A DNA stretch of 64,000 nt from Bradyrhizobium quebecense. Lineage in GTDB: Bacteria > Pseudomonadota > Alphaproteobacteria > Rhizobiales > Xanthobacteraceae. The DNA lies in NCBI RefSeq assembly GCF_013373795.3, contig NZ_CP088022.1, forward strand, positions 1,426,001-1,490,000. The letters run 5' to 3'. Position 1 is the first letter of the stretch. Each line of letters opens with the position of its first letter. The position numbers and the translations under genes are program-made. The notes beneath the pieces were generated by a model. It was not told the origin of the DNA and made no database searches. It saw nothing but the letters and a program-made list of their open reading frames with translations. Shown piece by piece: positions 8,322 to 17,791 of this stretch.

Positions 8322-9442
8322 TGGGACTGTTCGACCATCTGTTGCGCGATATCAGAAGCGTCGTTGATCGCGATGGCGTCGAGAAATCGATCCCGCCGCT
8401 CGACGGTGCGATGAGCCCGAACGACCGGCTCGACACCGCCGTGCCGATCGGCGCGCCGCTGCCGGGCGTCGACGACGTCATCGCCGCCGGCGATGGCGCG
8501 ATCTTCGTTTCCGCCGGCCGCCAGGTGCTGAAGCTCAGCGGCGGTGATTTCGCGACCCGCGCGGTCGTCGCCGAATTCGAGGATGATGCCGGCGGGCTCG
8601 CATTGCATCCGGACGGCCGTCTCCTGGTCTGCGTCGCGGGCAGGGGGCTTGCCGCGATCGATCCTGCAAAGCCCGCGCCGCGCTGGCTGGAGGCCGCCGG
8701 CGGCAGCGCGCTCACGGGGCTGTTGTCGGTGACGGCGTCGCCTGATGGCCGCATCTACGCGGTCGAAGGCAGCACCGGTCGGCGCCCAAGCGAGTGGCGG
8801 CATGATTTGATGGAGAAGCGCGCCGGCGGCCGCCTGATCAGCTGCGATGCCGGCCTCGACAATCCGCAGGTGCTGCTGCGCGATCTGCCATATCCCTATG
8901 GCGTGATGGTCTCGGCCGACGGCAACAGCCTGTGGCTCACCGAAAGCTGGGCGCATCGCCTCAGCCGGTTCGCGCTCGCTGGCAACGGGCTTGGCCCGCG
9001 CGAGACCGTCGCCGCCAACATGCCGGGCTATCCGGCGCGGCTGCATCCGGACGGCAATGGCGGGGTGCTGCTCGGTATCTTCGCCCGCCGCACCCATCTG
9101 ATCGAGTTCGTGCTCAAGGAAGACGACTTCCGCGAGGAGATGATGGCGACGATGCCGCCCGACTACTGGGTGGCGCCGGCACTCGCCGGCGGCAGCGACT
9201 GCCTGGAGCCGATGCAGATCGGCAGCGTCAAGGCGCTCGGCATCCAGAAGCCGTGGGCGCCGCCGCGCTCCTATGGCCTGCTGGTGCATCTCGATTCCGA
9301 GGGCGAGGCCAGCGACAGCCTGCACAGCCGCGCCGGCGGCCGCTTCCACGGCATCACCGCGGCCTGCGCGACGCCTTCCGGCATCGTGATCGCGGCGCGG
9401 GGCGCCGGACGGCTGCTGCGCTACACGGGAGAGCTGCGATGA
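8321..9442 (+). CDS. SMP-30/strictosidine-synthase-like protein
   Basis: 373 residues, a beta-propeller of the SMP-30/gluconolactonase/strictosidine-synthase group (YPYGVMVSADGNSLWLTES; RFHGITAACATPSGIVIAARG). No signal peptide is evident, so it is probably cytoplasmic. The ATG at 8321 overlaps the stop of the permease fusion (TAATG), and its own stop overlaps the ATPase start (ATGA); the genes are therefore translationally coupled. It probably acts on the imported substrate, for example as a lactonase, but the metal ligands were not individually verified. Confidence 0.8.
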   Translation: MGLFDHLLRDIRSVVDRDGVEKSIPPLDGAMSPNDRLDTAVPIGAPLPGVDDVIAAGDGAIFVSAGRQVLKLSGGDFATRAVVAEFEDDAGGLALHPDGRLLVCVAGRGLAAIDPAKPAPRWLEAAGGSALTGLLSVTASPDGRIYAVEGSTGRRPSEWRHDLMEKRAGGRLISCDAGLDNPQVLLRDLPYPYGVMVSADGNSLWLTESWAHRLSRFALAGNGLGPRETVAANMPGYPARLHPDGNGGVLLGIFARRTHLIEFVLKEDDFREEMMATMPPDYWVAPALAGGSDCLEPMQIGSVKALGIQKPWAPPRSYGLLVHLDSEGEASDSLHSRAGGRFHGITAACATPSGIVIAARGAGRLLRYTGELR

Positions 9443-10977
9443 ATGACGGCGTGACGCAGGCGGTGACCGCGACCCAGTCCGCAACCCGCGAGCCGGTGCT
9501 GCAGATCAGCAACGGCTCCAAGATCTATGGCGGTGTCCACGCCATCGAGGGCGTCAATTTCGATCTCTATCCCGGCGAGGTGCATGCGCTGGTCGGCGAG
9601 AACGGCGCCGGCAAGTCGACGCTGTGCAAGGCGATCGCGGGTGCGATCAATCTCACTTCCGGCGACTATCTGCTCGACGGCAAGCCCGCCGATTTCGAGC
9701 AGCCGCGCGACGCGCTCGATGCCGGCATCTGCATGGTCTATCAGGAGACCAGCCTGGTGCCGACCATGACCGCGGCGCAGAACATCGAGCTCGGCAATGA
9801 GAAGCTGCTGACGCGCTTCCGCACGCTCAACATCCAGGCCCAGCAGCTGCTGCAGTCGCTCAATTTCCACGTCGATCCGGCAACGCCGGTGGCGCTGCTC
9901 GGCACCGCCAAGAAGCAGATGGTGGAGATCGCGCGCGCGATCTACAACAAGGCGCGCATCATCATTTTCGACGAGCCGACCGCGTCGCTGACGCCGGAGG
10001 AGATCGTCCACTTCTTCCATCTGGTGCGCGACCTGCGCGCCCGCGGCGTCTCGATCATCTATATCTCCCATGCGCTGGAGGAATCGCTCCAGATTGCCGA
10101 CCGCATCACGGTGCTGCGCGACGGCAAGCTGGTGATCACGGCGCCCGCCAAGCAGCTCACCCGCGATGCGCTGGTGCAGCACATGGTCGGGCGCGAGGTG
10201 GCGCAAGCGGTCTATGGCGGCAAAGCGAAGACCCATCAGCGCCGCGAGAAGGTGCTGACGGTCGAGAACGTCACCATGGGCATGGCGGTCAAGAACATGT
10301 CGTTCTCGGTCTATGCCGGCGAGGTGGTCGGCATCGCCGGCCTGATCGGCTCCGGCCGCACCGAGATTGCCAAGATCGTCTACGGCGCGTTGAAGCGCAA
10401 CCTGGTGAATGGCGGCACCATCCGGCTGCGCGGCAAGCCGATCCGCTATCGCGTGCCGCGGCAGGCGATCAATGACGGCATCGCCTACATCACCGAGGAC
10501 CGCAAGGCCAACGGCTTCTTCGAGACCATGGTGGTCGACGACAACGTCTATATCGGCAGCCTCGCGACGCGGAAGGGCTGGAGCTTCCTGCTGTCGCGCG
10601 CGAGGCGCAGCAAGCTCGCGAATTACTGGGTCGACCGGCTCAAGATCAGCGCGTTGCAGCGCAAGGCCAAGATCATCGAGCTGTCCGGCGGCAACCAGCA
10701 GAAGGTGGTGCTGGCCAAGACCCTGGTGCAGGAGCCGTCGATCATCTTCTTCGACGAGCCGACGCGCGGCGTCGACGTCGGTACCATCCCGCACATCCAC
10801 GGCGAAATCCGCCGGCTCGCCGACGAGGGCAAGGCGGTGGTGGTGATCTCGTCCTATCTGCCGGAGATCCTCGCGGTCTCCGACCGCATCCTGGTCGCCC
10901 GCACCGGCCGCATCGTCGCCGAGTTTGACGCGGCCGACGCGACGCAGGACAAGATCCTGTACGCCGCGGTGCATTGA
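9439..10977 (+). CDS. CUT2-type sugar ABC transporter ATP-binding protein (double ATPase)
   Basis: 512 residues with two ABC domains, as in RbsA/XylG. Domain 1 has Walker A GENGAGKST and Walker B IIFDEPTASLTPEE, but a degenerate signature (LGTAKKQMVEIA). Domain 2 has the usual degenerate Walker A (GLIGSGRTEIA), an intact signature LSGGNQQKVVLAK and Walker B IIFFDEPTRGVDVG. This asymmetry is normal for the family. The start at 9439 overlaps the previous stop (ATGA); the same frame is open further upstream, but only inside the previous gene. It energises the importer formed with the binding protein at 5058 and the permease fusion at 6183. Confidence 0.93.
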   Translation: MNDGVTQAVTATQSATREPVLQISNGSKIYGGVHAIEGVNFDLYPGEVHALVGENGAGKSTLCKAIAGAINLTSGDYLLDGKPADFEQPRDALDAGICMVYQETSLVPTMTAAQNIELGNEKLLTRFRTLNIQAQQLLQSLNFHVDPATPVALLGTAKKQMVEIARAIYNKARIIIFDEPTASLTPEEIVHFFHLVRDLRARGVSIIYISHALEESLQIADRITVLRDGKLVITAPAKQLTRDALVQHMVGREVAQAVYGGKAKTHQRREKVLTVENVTMGMAVKNMSFSVYAGEVVGIAGLIGSGRTEIAKIVYGALKRNLVNGGTIRLRGKPIRYRVPRQAINDGIAYITEDRKANGFFETMVVDDNVYIGSLATRKGWSFLLSRARRSKLANYWVDRLKISALQRKAKIIELSGGNQQKVVLAKTLVQEPSIIFFDEPTRGVDVGTIPHIHGEIRRLADEGKAVVVISSYLPEILAVSDRILVARTGRIVAEFDAADATQDKILYAAVH

Positions 10978-11004
10978 GGGCGCACGGCGCTCCACAAACT
11001 CAGT

Positions 11005-11123
11005 GTCGTCCCTGCGAAAGCAGGGACCCATAGCCACCAATTGCTGTTGGTTTACAGCGCTGGGGCCACAGCCCATTTCAACAACGCGATCCTGTGGTTA
11101 TGCCCTGCTTTCGCAGGGACGAC
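11005..11123. repeat. Dispersed inverted-repeat element, intact copy
   Basis: A 119-bp element with perfect 21-bp arms: 11005-11025 (GTCGTCCCTGCGAAAGCAGGG) and its exact complement at 11103-11123; the left arm continues ACCCATA. A second copy, split by an IS30-family insertion, lies at 43656-44838. It has no coding capacity and is probably a non-autonomous palindromic repeat. Confidence 0.8.
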
Positions 11124-11148
11124 AGCTATGCGTGGGTCCACGCCGCCC

Positions 11149-11178
11149 TTGACAATTATTTTAAGTATAAAATATTAT
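11149..11178 (+). promoter_or_regulatory. Promoter and shared element upstream of the aromatic-CoA oxygenase gene
   Basis: A consensus -35 TTGACA (11149-11154) and TATTAT (11173-11178) are 18 bp apart. The spacer carries the 20-nt sequence 11154-11173 that recurs exactly at 20612-20631 before the aryl-CoA ligase. Its core is ATTTTA-N4-TAAAAT, an inverted repeat, so a shared regulator bound over the promoter is likely; the MarR-type regulator at 19251 is the obvious candidate. Confidence 0.6.
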
Positions 11179-11232
11179 CCCTCATCGGCTCCCTGGGAAA
11201 ACGACCCCGGCCGAAGCCAACGGGAGAACGCC

Positions 11233-13548
11233 ATGCGCATCGTTTGCATTGGAGGCGGGCCGGCCGGGCTCTACTTCGGCATCCTGATGAAGATGCTTGA
11301 TCCCGCGCACCAGATCTCCGTGGTCGAGCGCAACCGGCCCTATGACACATTCGGCTTCGGCGTGGTGTTCTCCGATGCGACCATGGACAACATGCGCAAA
11401 TGGGACCCGGTCACCGCCGACACGATCGAGCAGGCCTTCAACCACTGGGACGACATCGAGGTCCTGATCAAGGGCCGCCGGATGCGCACCACCGGCCACG
11501 GCTTCGTTGGCATCGGCCGCAAGCGGCTGCTCAACATCCTGCAGGCGCGGGCCGAGGAGCTCGGCGTCGAGTTGATCTTCGAGCGCGAGGTCAATTCCGA
11601 TCTCGAGTTCCCCGACGCCGATCTGATCGTGGCGTGCGACGGTGTGAATTCGAAGGTCCGCGCCAAATACGCGGAGACCTTCGAGCCCGACATGTTGATG
11701 CGGCCGAACCGCTATATCTGGCTCGGCACCAACCGGCCGTTCGATGCCTTCACCTTCGACTTCCGCAAGACCGAGCATGGCTGGTTCCAGTCGCACATCT
11801 ACAAGTTCGAGGAGGGCGCGGCGACCTTCATCGTCGAGACCACCGAGGAGGCCTATCTCGCCCACGGCCTCGACAAGATGGATCAGGGAGAATCCATCGC
11901 GTTCTGCGAGAAAGTGTTCGCGGAAATCCTCGAGGGGCATCATCTGGTCTCCAACGCGCGGCATCTGCGCGGCTCGGCTTGGCTGTCGTTTCCGCGGCTG
12001 ATCTGCGGCAAGTGGACCGCGTTCAACGGCAACAGCCATGTCGTGCTGATGGGCGATGCCGCCCACACCGCGCATTTCGCGATCGGCTCGGGCACCAAGC
12101 TCGCGCTGGAAGATGCGATCGAGCTGACCAACCAGTTCAAGACCCACGGCGCGATCAAGGACAGCATTCCCGCCGTGCTGAAGGCTTACGAGGAGCTGCG
12201 CCGGGTCGATGTGGCGCGAATCCAGAATGCCGCGCGCAATGCGATGGAATGGTTCGAGGTGGTCGGCTCGCGCTACGCCGATACGCTGGAGCCGGAGCAG
12301 TTCATGTATTCGCTGCTGACCCGCTCGCAGCGCATCAGCCACGAGAATCTGCGGCTGCGCGACAAGACATGGCTCGAGGGCTATGAGCGCTGGTTTGCCG
12401 AGCGCAGCGGCGTGCCTGCCACCAACGAGCGCGTCACGCCGCCGATGCTGACGCCGTTCCATATCCGCGGCCTGTCGCTGCACAACCGGATCATCGTCTC
12501 GCCGATGGCGATGTATTCGGCCGAGGAAGGCGTGCCGAACGACTTCCATCTGGTGCATTTCGGCTCCCGCGCGCTCGGCGGCGCGGGCCTGCTGTTCACC
12601 GAGATGACCTGCGTCTCGCCGGAGGCGCGGATCACGCCCGGCTGCTGCGGCCTGTGGAACGAGGCGCAGGCGGCGGCCTACAAGCGGATCGTCGAATTCG
12701 TGCATCGCAATTCGCAAGCCCGGATCGGCATCCAGCTCGGCCATGCCGGCCGCAAGGGCTCGACGCGCGTCGCCTGGGAAGGCATGGACGAACCGCTGCC
12801 TGACCATAACTGGCCGCTGGTGTCGGCCTCGCCGGTGCCTTATCTGCCTGACGGCCAGATTCCGGAGCCGATGAGCCGCGCCGAGATGGACGAGGTGCGC
12901 GACCAGTTCGTTGCCGCCGCCAGGCGCGCCGCCGCCGCGGGCTTCGATATTCTGGAGCTGCACTGCGCCCACGGCTATCTGCTATCGAGCTTCCTCTCGC
13001 CGCTGACCAATCGCCGCAGCGACGGCTATGGCGGATCGATCGAGAACCGCGCGCGTTATCCGCTGGAAGTGTTCCGCGCCATCCGCGCGGTGTGGCCGGA
13101 GGACAAGCCGATGTCGGTCCGCCTGTCCTGTCACGACTGGGCCGAGGGCGGCAACACGCCCGAGGATGCGCTCGCCTTCGCAAAACTGTTCAAGGTGGCC
13201 GGTGCCGACCTGATCGACTGCTCCTCGGGCCAGGTCTGGGCCGACGATCATCCGATCTATGGCCGGCTTTACCAGACGCCGTTCGCCGACAAGATCCGCA
13301 ACGAGGTCGGCATCGCCACCATCGCGGTCGGCGCGATCTCGGAGGCGGACCACGCCAATTCGATCATCGCCGCCGGCCGCGCCGATCTCTGCGCGATCGC
13401 GCGGCCGCATCTCGCCGACCCGGCCTGGACGCTGCACGAGGCCGCGAAGATCGGCGTCAAGCAGGTCGCCTGGCCGAAGCAGTATCTGTCGGGCAAGTCG
13501 CAATACGAGGCCAATCTCGAACGGTTAGCCGCGGGAGTGAAGGCATGA
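11233..13548 (+). CDS. Bifunctional aryl-CoA monooxygenase/reductase (salicylyl-CoA 5-hydroxylase / 2-aminobenzoyl-CoA monooxygenase-reductase type)
   Basis: 771 residues in two parts. The N-terminal ~390 residues are a flavin monooxygenase ([25 protein letters not shown]; late GD motif [18 protein letters not shown]). The C-terminal ~370 residues are an old-yellow-enzyme TIM barrel ([46 protein letters not shown]). This architecture is that of 2-aminobenzoyl-CoA monooxygenase/reductase of the aerobic anthranilate pathway and of proteins annotated salicylyl-CoA 5-hydroxylase. The start at 11233 begins directly with the Rossmann strand and has GGGAGAA upstream. Downstream SDR, hydratase and RidA genes are closely spaced or overlapping. 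Anthranilyl-CoA is favoured over salicylyl-CoA because of the pathway context, but this is not proven. Confidence 0.87.
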   Translation: MRIVCIGGGPAGLYFGILMKMLDPAHQISVVERNRPYDTFGFGVVFSDATMDNMRKWDPVTADTIEQAFNHWDDIEVLIKGRRMRTTGHGFVGIGRKRLLNILQARAEELGVELIFEREVNSDLEFPDADLIVACDGVNSKVRAKYAETFEPDMLMRPNRYIWLGTNRPFDAFTFDFRKTEHGWFQSHIYKFEEGAATFIVETTEEAYLAHGLDKMDQGESIAFCEKVFAEILEGHHLVSNARHLRGSAWLSFPRLICGKWTAFNGNSHVVLMGDAAHTAHFAIGSGTKLALEDAIELTNQFKTHGAIKDSIPAVLKAYEELRRVDVARIQNAARNAMEWFEVVGSRYADTLEPEQFMYSLLTRSQRISHENLRLRDKTWLEGYERWFAERSGVPATNERVTPPMLTPFHIRGLSLHNRIIVSPMAMYSAEEGVPNDFHLVHFGSRALGGAGLLFTEMTCVSPEARITPGCCGLWNEAQAAAYKRIVEFVHRNSQARIGIQLGHAGRKGSTRVAWEGMDEPLPDHNWPLVSASPVPYLPDGQIPEPMSRAEMDEVRDQFVAAARRAAAAGFDILELHCAHGYLLSSFLSPLTNRRSDGYGGSIENRARYPLEVFRAIRAVWPEDKPMSVRLSCHDWAEGGNTPEDALAFAKLFKVAGADLIDCSSGQVWADDHPIYGRLYQTPFADKIRNEVGIATIAVGAISEADHANSIIAAGRADLCAIARPHLADPAWTLHEAAKIGVKQVAWPKQYLSGKSQYEANLERLAAGVKA

Positions 13549-14324
13549 CACGGTTCTGGCCCAACGCCCATGCGCTCGTGACCGGTGCCGGTTCCGGCAT
13601 CGGGGCCGCAACGGCAATCGCGCTCGCAAAAGCCGGTATACGCGTCAGCATCGCCGGACGCCGGATCGATGTGCTGAAGGCGACGGCTTCGTTGCTCGGT
13701 GAGCGCGCTGGCGCAGTTGTCGCGATCGACGTGACCGATGAAACGGCGGTGACCAAGGGTATCACGCAGATCGAGGCCGAGGCGGGGCCGATCGATATCC
13801 TCGTCAACAATGCCGGCAAGGCCGCCAGCGCGCCGTTCGACAAGACGAACGCGGCGCTATGGGCGGACATGCTGGCGAGCAATCTCTCCAGTGTGTTCCT
13901 GGTGACGCACGCCGTGCTGCCGGGGATGGCGCAGCGCGGCCGCGGGCGGGTGATCAACGTGGCCTCGACTGCGGGCCTCACCGGCTACGCCTATGTCTCG
14001 GCCTATGTCGCCGCCAAGCACGGCGTCGTCGGCCTGACGCGCTCGCTGGCGCTGGAGTACGCCCGGCGCGGCGTCACCGTGAATGCGGTCTGCCCCGGCT
14101 ACACCGATACGCCGCTGGTGGCGGATGCGGCCGCCAACATCGTCGCCAAGACCGGGCGCAGCGAGCAGGAGGCGCGGGCTGCGCTCGCCAAGGTCAATCC
14201 AATGCAGCGGCTGGTCACGCCGGAGGAGGTCGCCGACAGCGTCCTCTGGTTTGCCTCCGAGGGCGCATCGTCAATCAATGGACAAGCTGTGGCGGTTGCC
14301 GGCGGCGAAGTCTTTACCGGGTGA
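13545..14324 (+). CDS. SDR-family dehydrogenase, probable 3-hydroxyacyl-CoA dehydrogenase-like step
   Basis: 259 residues, a classical SDR: TGxxxGIG ([16 protein letters not shown]), NNAG ([11 protein letters not shown]), catalytic S and YxxxK ([22 protein letters not shown]) and a C-terminal [11 protein letters not shown]. The start at 13545 overlaps the stop of the preceding oxygenase (ATGA). In the aminobenzoyl-CoA context it would oxidise a hydroxy intermediate after ring reduction; this role is inferred from neighbours only. Confidence 0.87.
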   Translation: MTRFWPNAHALVTGAGSGIGAATAIALAKAGIRVSIAGRRIDVLKATASLLGERAGAVVAIDVTDETAVTKGITQIEAEAGPIDILVNNAGKAASAPFDKTNAALWADMLASNLSSVFLVTHAVLPGMAQRGRGRVINVASTAGLTGYAYVSAYVAAKHGVVGLTRSLALEYARRGVTVNAVCPGYTDTPLVADAAANIVAKTGRSEQEARAALAKVNPMQRLVTPEEVADSVLWFASEGASSINGQAVAVAGGEVFTG

Positions 14325-14335
14325 AGGAACACATC

Positions 14336-15175
14336 ATGTCCGAGATGAAAGCAAAGCTCCGTCCGTTCAGGGATTATCCTGCAAAACACTTCCGTTGGTC
14401 GACCGACGCGAGCGGCCGCGTCGCAACCATTACGCTGAACCGGCCGGACAAGAAGAACCCGCTGACCTTCGAGTCCTACGAGGAGCTGCGCGATCTCTTC
14501 ACCAACCTCAAATATGCCTCCGACGTCCGCGCCATCGTGCTGACCGGCGCCGACGGCAACTTCTGTTCCGGCGGCGACGTGTTCGAGATCATCGAGCCGT
14601 TGACGCGGATGGCGATGCCCGACCTGCTCGCCTTCACCCGGATGACCGGTGAGGTGGTGCGCGCGATGCGCAAATGCCCGCAGATCATTGTCGCCGCGAT
14701 CGACGGCATCTGCGCCGGGGCCGGTGCGATGCTGGCGCTGGCGTCCGACCTGCGGCTGGCGACGCCGCAGGCCAAGACCGCGTTCCTGTTCACCCGCGTC
14801 GGCCTTGCCGGCGCCGACATGGGGGCGTGCGGATTGTTGCCGCGCGTGATCGGGCAGGGCCGTGCTGCCGATCTGCTCTACACCGGCCGCGCGATGAGTG
14901 CCGACGAAGGCTTTGCGTGGGGCTTTCACAACCGCCTCGTGCCGCCGGCCGAGCTCGCCGCCGCCGCGCAGGACCTGGCGCGTTCGCTTGCGGATGGACC
15001 GTGGTTCGCACATGGCGTGACGAAGACGATGTTCAACCAGGAATGGGCGATGGGCGTCGACGAGATGATCGAGTCCGAAGCGCAGGCGCAGGCGATCTGC
15101 ATGGTGACGGGCGATTTCCGCCGCGCTTTCGAGGCCTTCGCCGCCAAGCAGAAACCCGCCTTCGAGGGCAATTGA
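14336..15175 (+). CDS. Enoyl-CoA hydratase/isomerase-family protein
   Basis: 279 residues of the crotonase fold. It shows the first oxyanion segment ([14 protein letters not shown]) and the second ([22 protein letters not shown]), followed by [12 protein letters not shown], as in enoyl-CoA hydratases. The start at 14336 lies 11 bp after the SDR stop. It probably hydrates or cleaves the non-aromatic CoA ester that arises from the oxygenase/reductase step. The stop is one base before the RidA start. Confidence 0.88.
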   Translation: MSEMKAKLRPFRDYPAKHFRWSTDASGRVATITLNRPDKKNPLTFESYEELRDLFTNLKYASDVRAIVLTGADGNFCSGGDVFEIIEPLTRMAMPDLLAFTRMTGEVVRAMRKCPQIIVAAIDGICAGAGAMLALASDLRLATPQAKTAFLFTRVGLAGADMGACGLLPRVIGQGRAADLLYTGRAMSADEGFAWGFHNRLVPPAELAAAAQDLARSLADGPWFAHGVTKTMFNQEWAMGVDEMIESEAQAQAICMVTGDFRRAFEAFAAKQKPAFEGN

Positions 15176-15176
15176 G

Positions 15177-15572
15177 ATGATCGAGATCCTGCAACCGGAC
15201 GGATGGGCGAAGCCGATCGGCTACGCCAACGGCATGGCCGCGCGCGGCAAACAGCTCTTCATCGCCGGCCAGATCGGCTGGAACGGGCAATGCGTGTTCG
15301 AGAGCGATGACCTCGTGGCGCAGATCGGCCAGACCCTGCGCAACATCGTCGCGGTCGCCGCCGCCGGCGGGGCCGGGCCGGAGCACATCGTGTCGATGAC
15401 CTGGTTCTTGCTCGATCGCAAGGAGTATTCCGCGCGGCTGAAGGAAATCGGCGGGGTCTATCGCGACGTGATCGGCCGGCGGTTTCCGGCGATGACCGCG
15501 ATCCAGGTTGCGGGCCTGATCGAGGACCGCGCCAAGGTGGAAATCCAGGCCATCGCCGTGGTGCCGGATTGA
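15177..15572 (+). CDS. RidA/YjgF-family protein, candidate enamine/imine deaminase
   Basis: 131 residues of the RidA family (LFIAGQIGWNGQ near the N-terminus; AKVEIQAIAVVPD at the C-terminus, containing the conserved ligand-binding E in a VEIQ strand). The start is one base after the preceding stop (TGAGATG). RidA proteins hydrolyse reactive enamines and imines. The product expected from 2-aminobenzoyl-CoA after monooxygenation and reduction is an enamine, so a deaminating role in this operon is chemically sensible, although unproven. Confidence 0.88.
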   Translation: MIEILQPDGWAKPIGYANGMAARGKQLFIAGQIGWNGQCVFESDDLVAQIGQTLRNIVAVAAAGGAGPEHIVSMTWFLLDRKEYSARLKEIGGVYRDVIGRRFPAMTAIQVAGLIEDRAKVEIQAIAVVPD

Positions 15573-15590
15573 GGGATGGGCTGTCAGACC

Positions 15591-15720
15591 CGTCACCCCC
15601 GCGCAAAGGCTTCACCTTTGTCGCTGGAGGCGCTCGCGCAGCGAGCCTCGAAGGGTGAACGGCCCGGCTGGTGGCCGTCGACCCCTCGAGACGCCGCTTC
15701 GCGGCTCCTCAGGGTGACGG
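15591..15720. repeat. Intergenic inverted-repeat element
   Basis: The 306-bp gap between the RidA gene and the flavoprotein gene at 15879 contains this element, bounded by CGTCACCC (15591-15598) and its complement GGGTGACG (15712-15719). Internal GC-rich arms such as CGCTCGCGCAGCGAG can fold. No reading frame in the gap looks genuine. The remaining part (15721-15878) shows no convincing promoter match. Confidence 0.6.
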
Positions 15721-15878
15721 AAATGGATCGGAGTATGCTGAGCCAATGTTAAGGCTAAGCCTAATCATCGCAGGCCGGTCCGAGTCCTGGGCGACCAAGC
15801 CGCTTGCGGCCGGGCGCGGGGCCGTGCGACCTTAGGCGAAAGCGTAAAAGCGTCCTGTTGTGAGTGGAGTAAGGGACG

Positions 15879-17120
15879 ATGAAGGCGATTATCGTCGGAG
15901 GCGGAATCGGAGGCCTCACCACTGCGCTGATGCTGCGGTCGCGCGGCATCAGTTGCGAGCTGTACGAGCAGTCGGAGACGATCCGCGAGCTCGGCGTCGG
16001 CATCAATACGTTGCCGCATGCGATCCGCGAGCTGGCGGGGCTTGGCCTGCTCGACAAGCTCGACGAGGTCGCGATCCGTACCTATGAGCTGTTTTATCTG
16101 ACGCGGCACGGCCAACAGGTCTGGCACGAGAAGCGTGGGCTCGATGCCGGCTACGACGTGCCGCAATTCTCTGTTCATCGCGGCCGCCTGCAGGGCGTGA
16201 TCCATCAGGCCGTAATCGACCGGCTTGGCGCGGATGCGATCCGCACCGGCTGCCGGCTCGGCTCCTTCACGCAGGACGAGGGCGGCGTTTCGGCCTATTT
16301 CTTCGATCGCAGCGGCAGCCATGTGCACACCGCGCGTGGCGACATCCTGATCGGCGCCGACGGCATCCATTCGAAGGTGCGCGAGATGCTGTTTCCCGAT
16401 GAGGGCGGGCCGTGCTGGAACGGGCTGATGCTGTGGCGCGGCGCGACCGATTGGCCGGCCTTCCTGACCGGCCGTTCGATGATCATCGCCGGCGGGTTGA
16501 ATGCCAAGGCCGTGATCTATCCGATTGCGCCAGGCTCGAGCCCGGCAAGCCGCCTCACCAATTGGGCGGTGCTGGTGCGGATCGGCGACGGCTCCTCGCC
16601 GCCGCCGCGCCGCGAGGGCTGGTCCAATCTCGGCCGCCGCGACGAGATGATGCCCTATGTCACGAGCTTCACCATCCCGCAGGTCGACTTCGCCGGCCTG
16701 ATCAACGCGACGCCGGAGTTCTGGGAGTATCCGTGCTGCGACCGCGATCCGCTGCCCTATTGGTCGAGCGGCCGCGTCACGCTGCTCGGCGACGCCGCGC
16801 ATCCGATGTATCCGGTCGGCTCGAACGGCGCGTCGCAGGCCATTCTCGATGCGCGCTGCCTCGCCGACATGCTGGCGCGGTCGGAGCATCCGCGCCAGGC
16901 GCTCGCGGCTTATGAGCGGCAGCGGCTGCCGATGACCGCCGACATCGTCGCCTCCAACCGCCGCGGCGGCCCGGAAGGCGTGATCGACGCCGTCGAGCAG
17001 CTCGCGCCACAGGGTTTTACCGACGTCGACACCATTCTCAACTACGAGGCGCGCGAGGCGATCGTGCGCGGCTATGCCGCGAAGGCCGGCTTTGCCGCGC
17101 GCGTCGTGGCGCGGCAGTAA
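15879..17120 (+). CDS. Flavin-dependent monooxygenase/oxidoreductase (PhzS-like group)
   Basis: 413 residues, a class A flavoprotein: GxGxxG (IIVGGGIGGLTTALML), DG motif (LIGADGIHSKVREM) and GD motif (GRVTLLGDAAHPMYP followed by VGSNGASQAI). The last resembles the flavin-dependent oxidoreductase/phenazine-hydroxylase-like group. The ATG at 15879 has AAGGGACG upstream. It lies between the aminobenzoyl-CoA operon and the cupin but is separated by 306 bp from the former, so it may be a separate unit. The substrate is unknown. Confidence 0.87.
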   Translation: MKAIIVGGGIGGLTTALMLRSRGISCELYEQSETIRELGVGINTLPHAIRELAGLGLLDKLDEVAIRTYELFYLTRHGQQVWHEKRGLDAGYDVPQFSVHRGRLQGVIHQAVIDRLGADAIRTGCRLGSFTQDEGGVSAYFFDRSGSHVHTARGDILIGADGIHSKVREMLFPDEGGPCWNGLMLWRGATDWPAFLTGRSMIIAGGLNAKAVIYPIAPGSSPASRLTNWAVLVRIGDGSSPPPRREGWSNLGRRDEMMPYVTSFTIPQVDFAGLINATPEFWEYPCCDRDPLPYWSSGRVTLLGDAAHPMYPVGSNGASQAILDARCLADMLARSEHPRQALAAYERQRLPMTADIVASNRRGGPEGVIDAVEQLAPQGFTDVDTILNYEAREAIVRGYAAKAGFAARVVARQ

Positions 17121-17160
17121 GTCTTTGAAGAAGGAGACGCCCGGCCGGCCATCCCCACTT

Positions 17161-17246
17161 CGTCATTGCGAGGAGCGAAGCGACGACGCAATCCATCGTT
17201 CCGGGATCGCCGAACTATGGATTGCTTCGCTTCGCTCGCAATGACG
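17161..17246. repeat. REP-like palindromic element between convergent genes
   Basis: An 86-bp inverted repeat: CGTCATTGCGAGGAGCGAAG at the left and the complement (…CTTCGCTCGCAATGACG) at the right, with inner arms CAATCCAT and ATGGATTG. It lies in the 134-bp gap between the convergent flavoprotein and cupin genes, where a hairpin could also end transcription from both sides. Confidence 0.75.
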
Positions 17247-17254
17247 GAGGAATC

Positions 17255-17707
17255 CTACGCCGGAGGCGGCGGCAGGAAGTGAATGTTGTGCTCGGCGGCG
17301 AGCCGCACCACGTCGTCCGGGTTCTGGTCCTTCATGTTGTGGATCGCCCAGAACAGGTCGTAGAGCCTGCGCGTCGGCGACACCCAGAACAGCGTCTTGG
17401 CCGGCTGCTGCGACTTGTTGAAGATGCCGTGCGGCTTGCCCGCCGGCAGGCGCACCAGATCGCCTGGCGTTGCCGATTCATCGGCGCCGTCGAGCATGAA
17501 GTCGAGCTTGCCCTCGAGGATGTAGAGATACTCGTCCTGGTCGGGATGGATGTGCGGCGGAACGAAGGTGCCCGGCGGGAATGTGGCGTGCCAGGAGAAG
17601 GAATGCTCGGTGCGGCTCTTCGGCACATAGGTCTGGCCGAGGATGCTCCAGGAAATGCCCTGGATGCCCTCATTGGCGTGGGTGATGCCGGCGATTTCGT
17701 CTTTCAT
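17255..17707 (-). CDS. Cupin-domain protein
   Basis: 150 residues with a single cupin barrel: the metal-binding set H-x-H (PPHIHPDQDEYLYILEGKLDF) and second motif LVRLPAGKPHGIFN. The start at 17707 is chosen for the GGAGGAAG ribosome-binding site immediately before it; an in-frame ATG at 17731 is less well placed. It is on the same strand as, and downstream of, the orphan binding protein at 17792-18958, so the two may be co-transcribed. The function (dioxygenase, isomerase or sensor) cannot be told from the sequence. Confidence 0.82.
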   Translation of the reverse strand: MKDEIAGITHANEGIQGISWSILGQTYVPKSRTEHSFSWHATFPPGTFVPPHIHPDQDEYLYILEGKLDFMLDGADESATPGDLVRLPAGKPHGIFNKSQQPAKTLFWVSPTRRLYDLFWAIHNMKDQNPDDVVRLAAEHNIHFLPPPPA

Positions 17708-17750
17708 GTTGGTACTTCCTCCATGTTTCAATTTTGCGCGTTTTCTTCAC

Positions 17751-17782
17751 GCGAACCGGTATCCACTTCGCTTGAAAACGCT
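17751..17782. repeat. Short dispersed repeat, copy 1
   Basis: A 32-bp sequence starting GCGAACCGGTATCCACTTCG and ending GAAAACGCT, with a near-identical copy at 58433-58465. Both sit just outside coding regions. The function is unknown. Confidence 0.55.
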
Positions 17783-17791
17783 TCGTGTGAA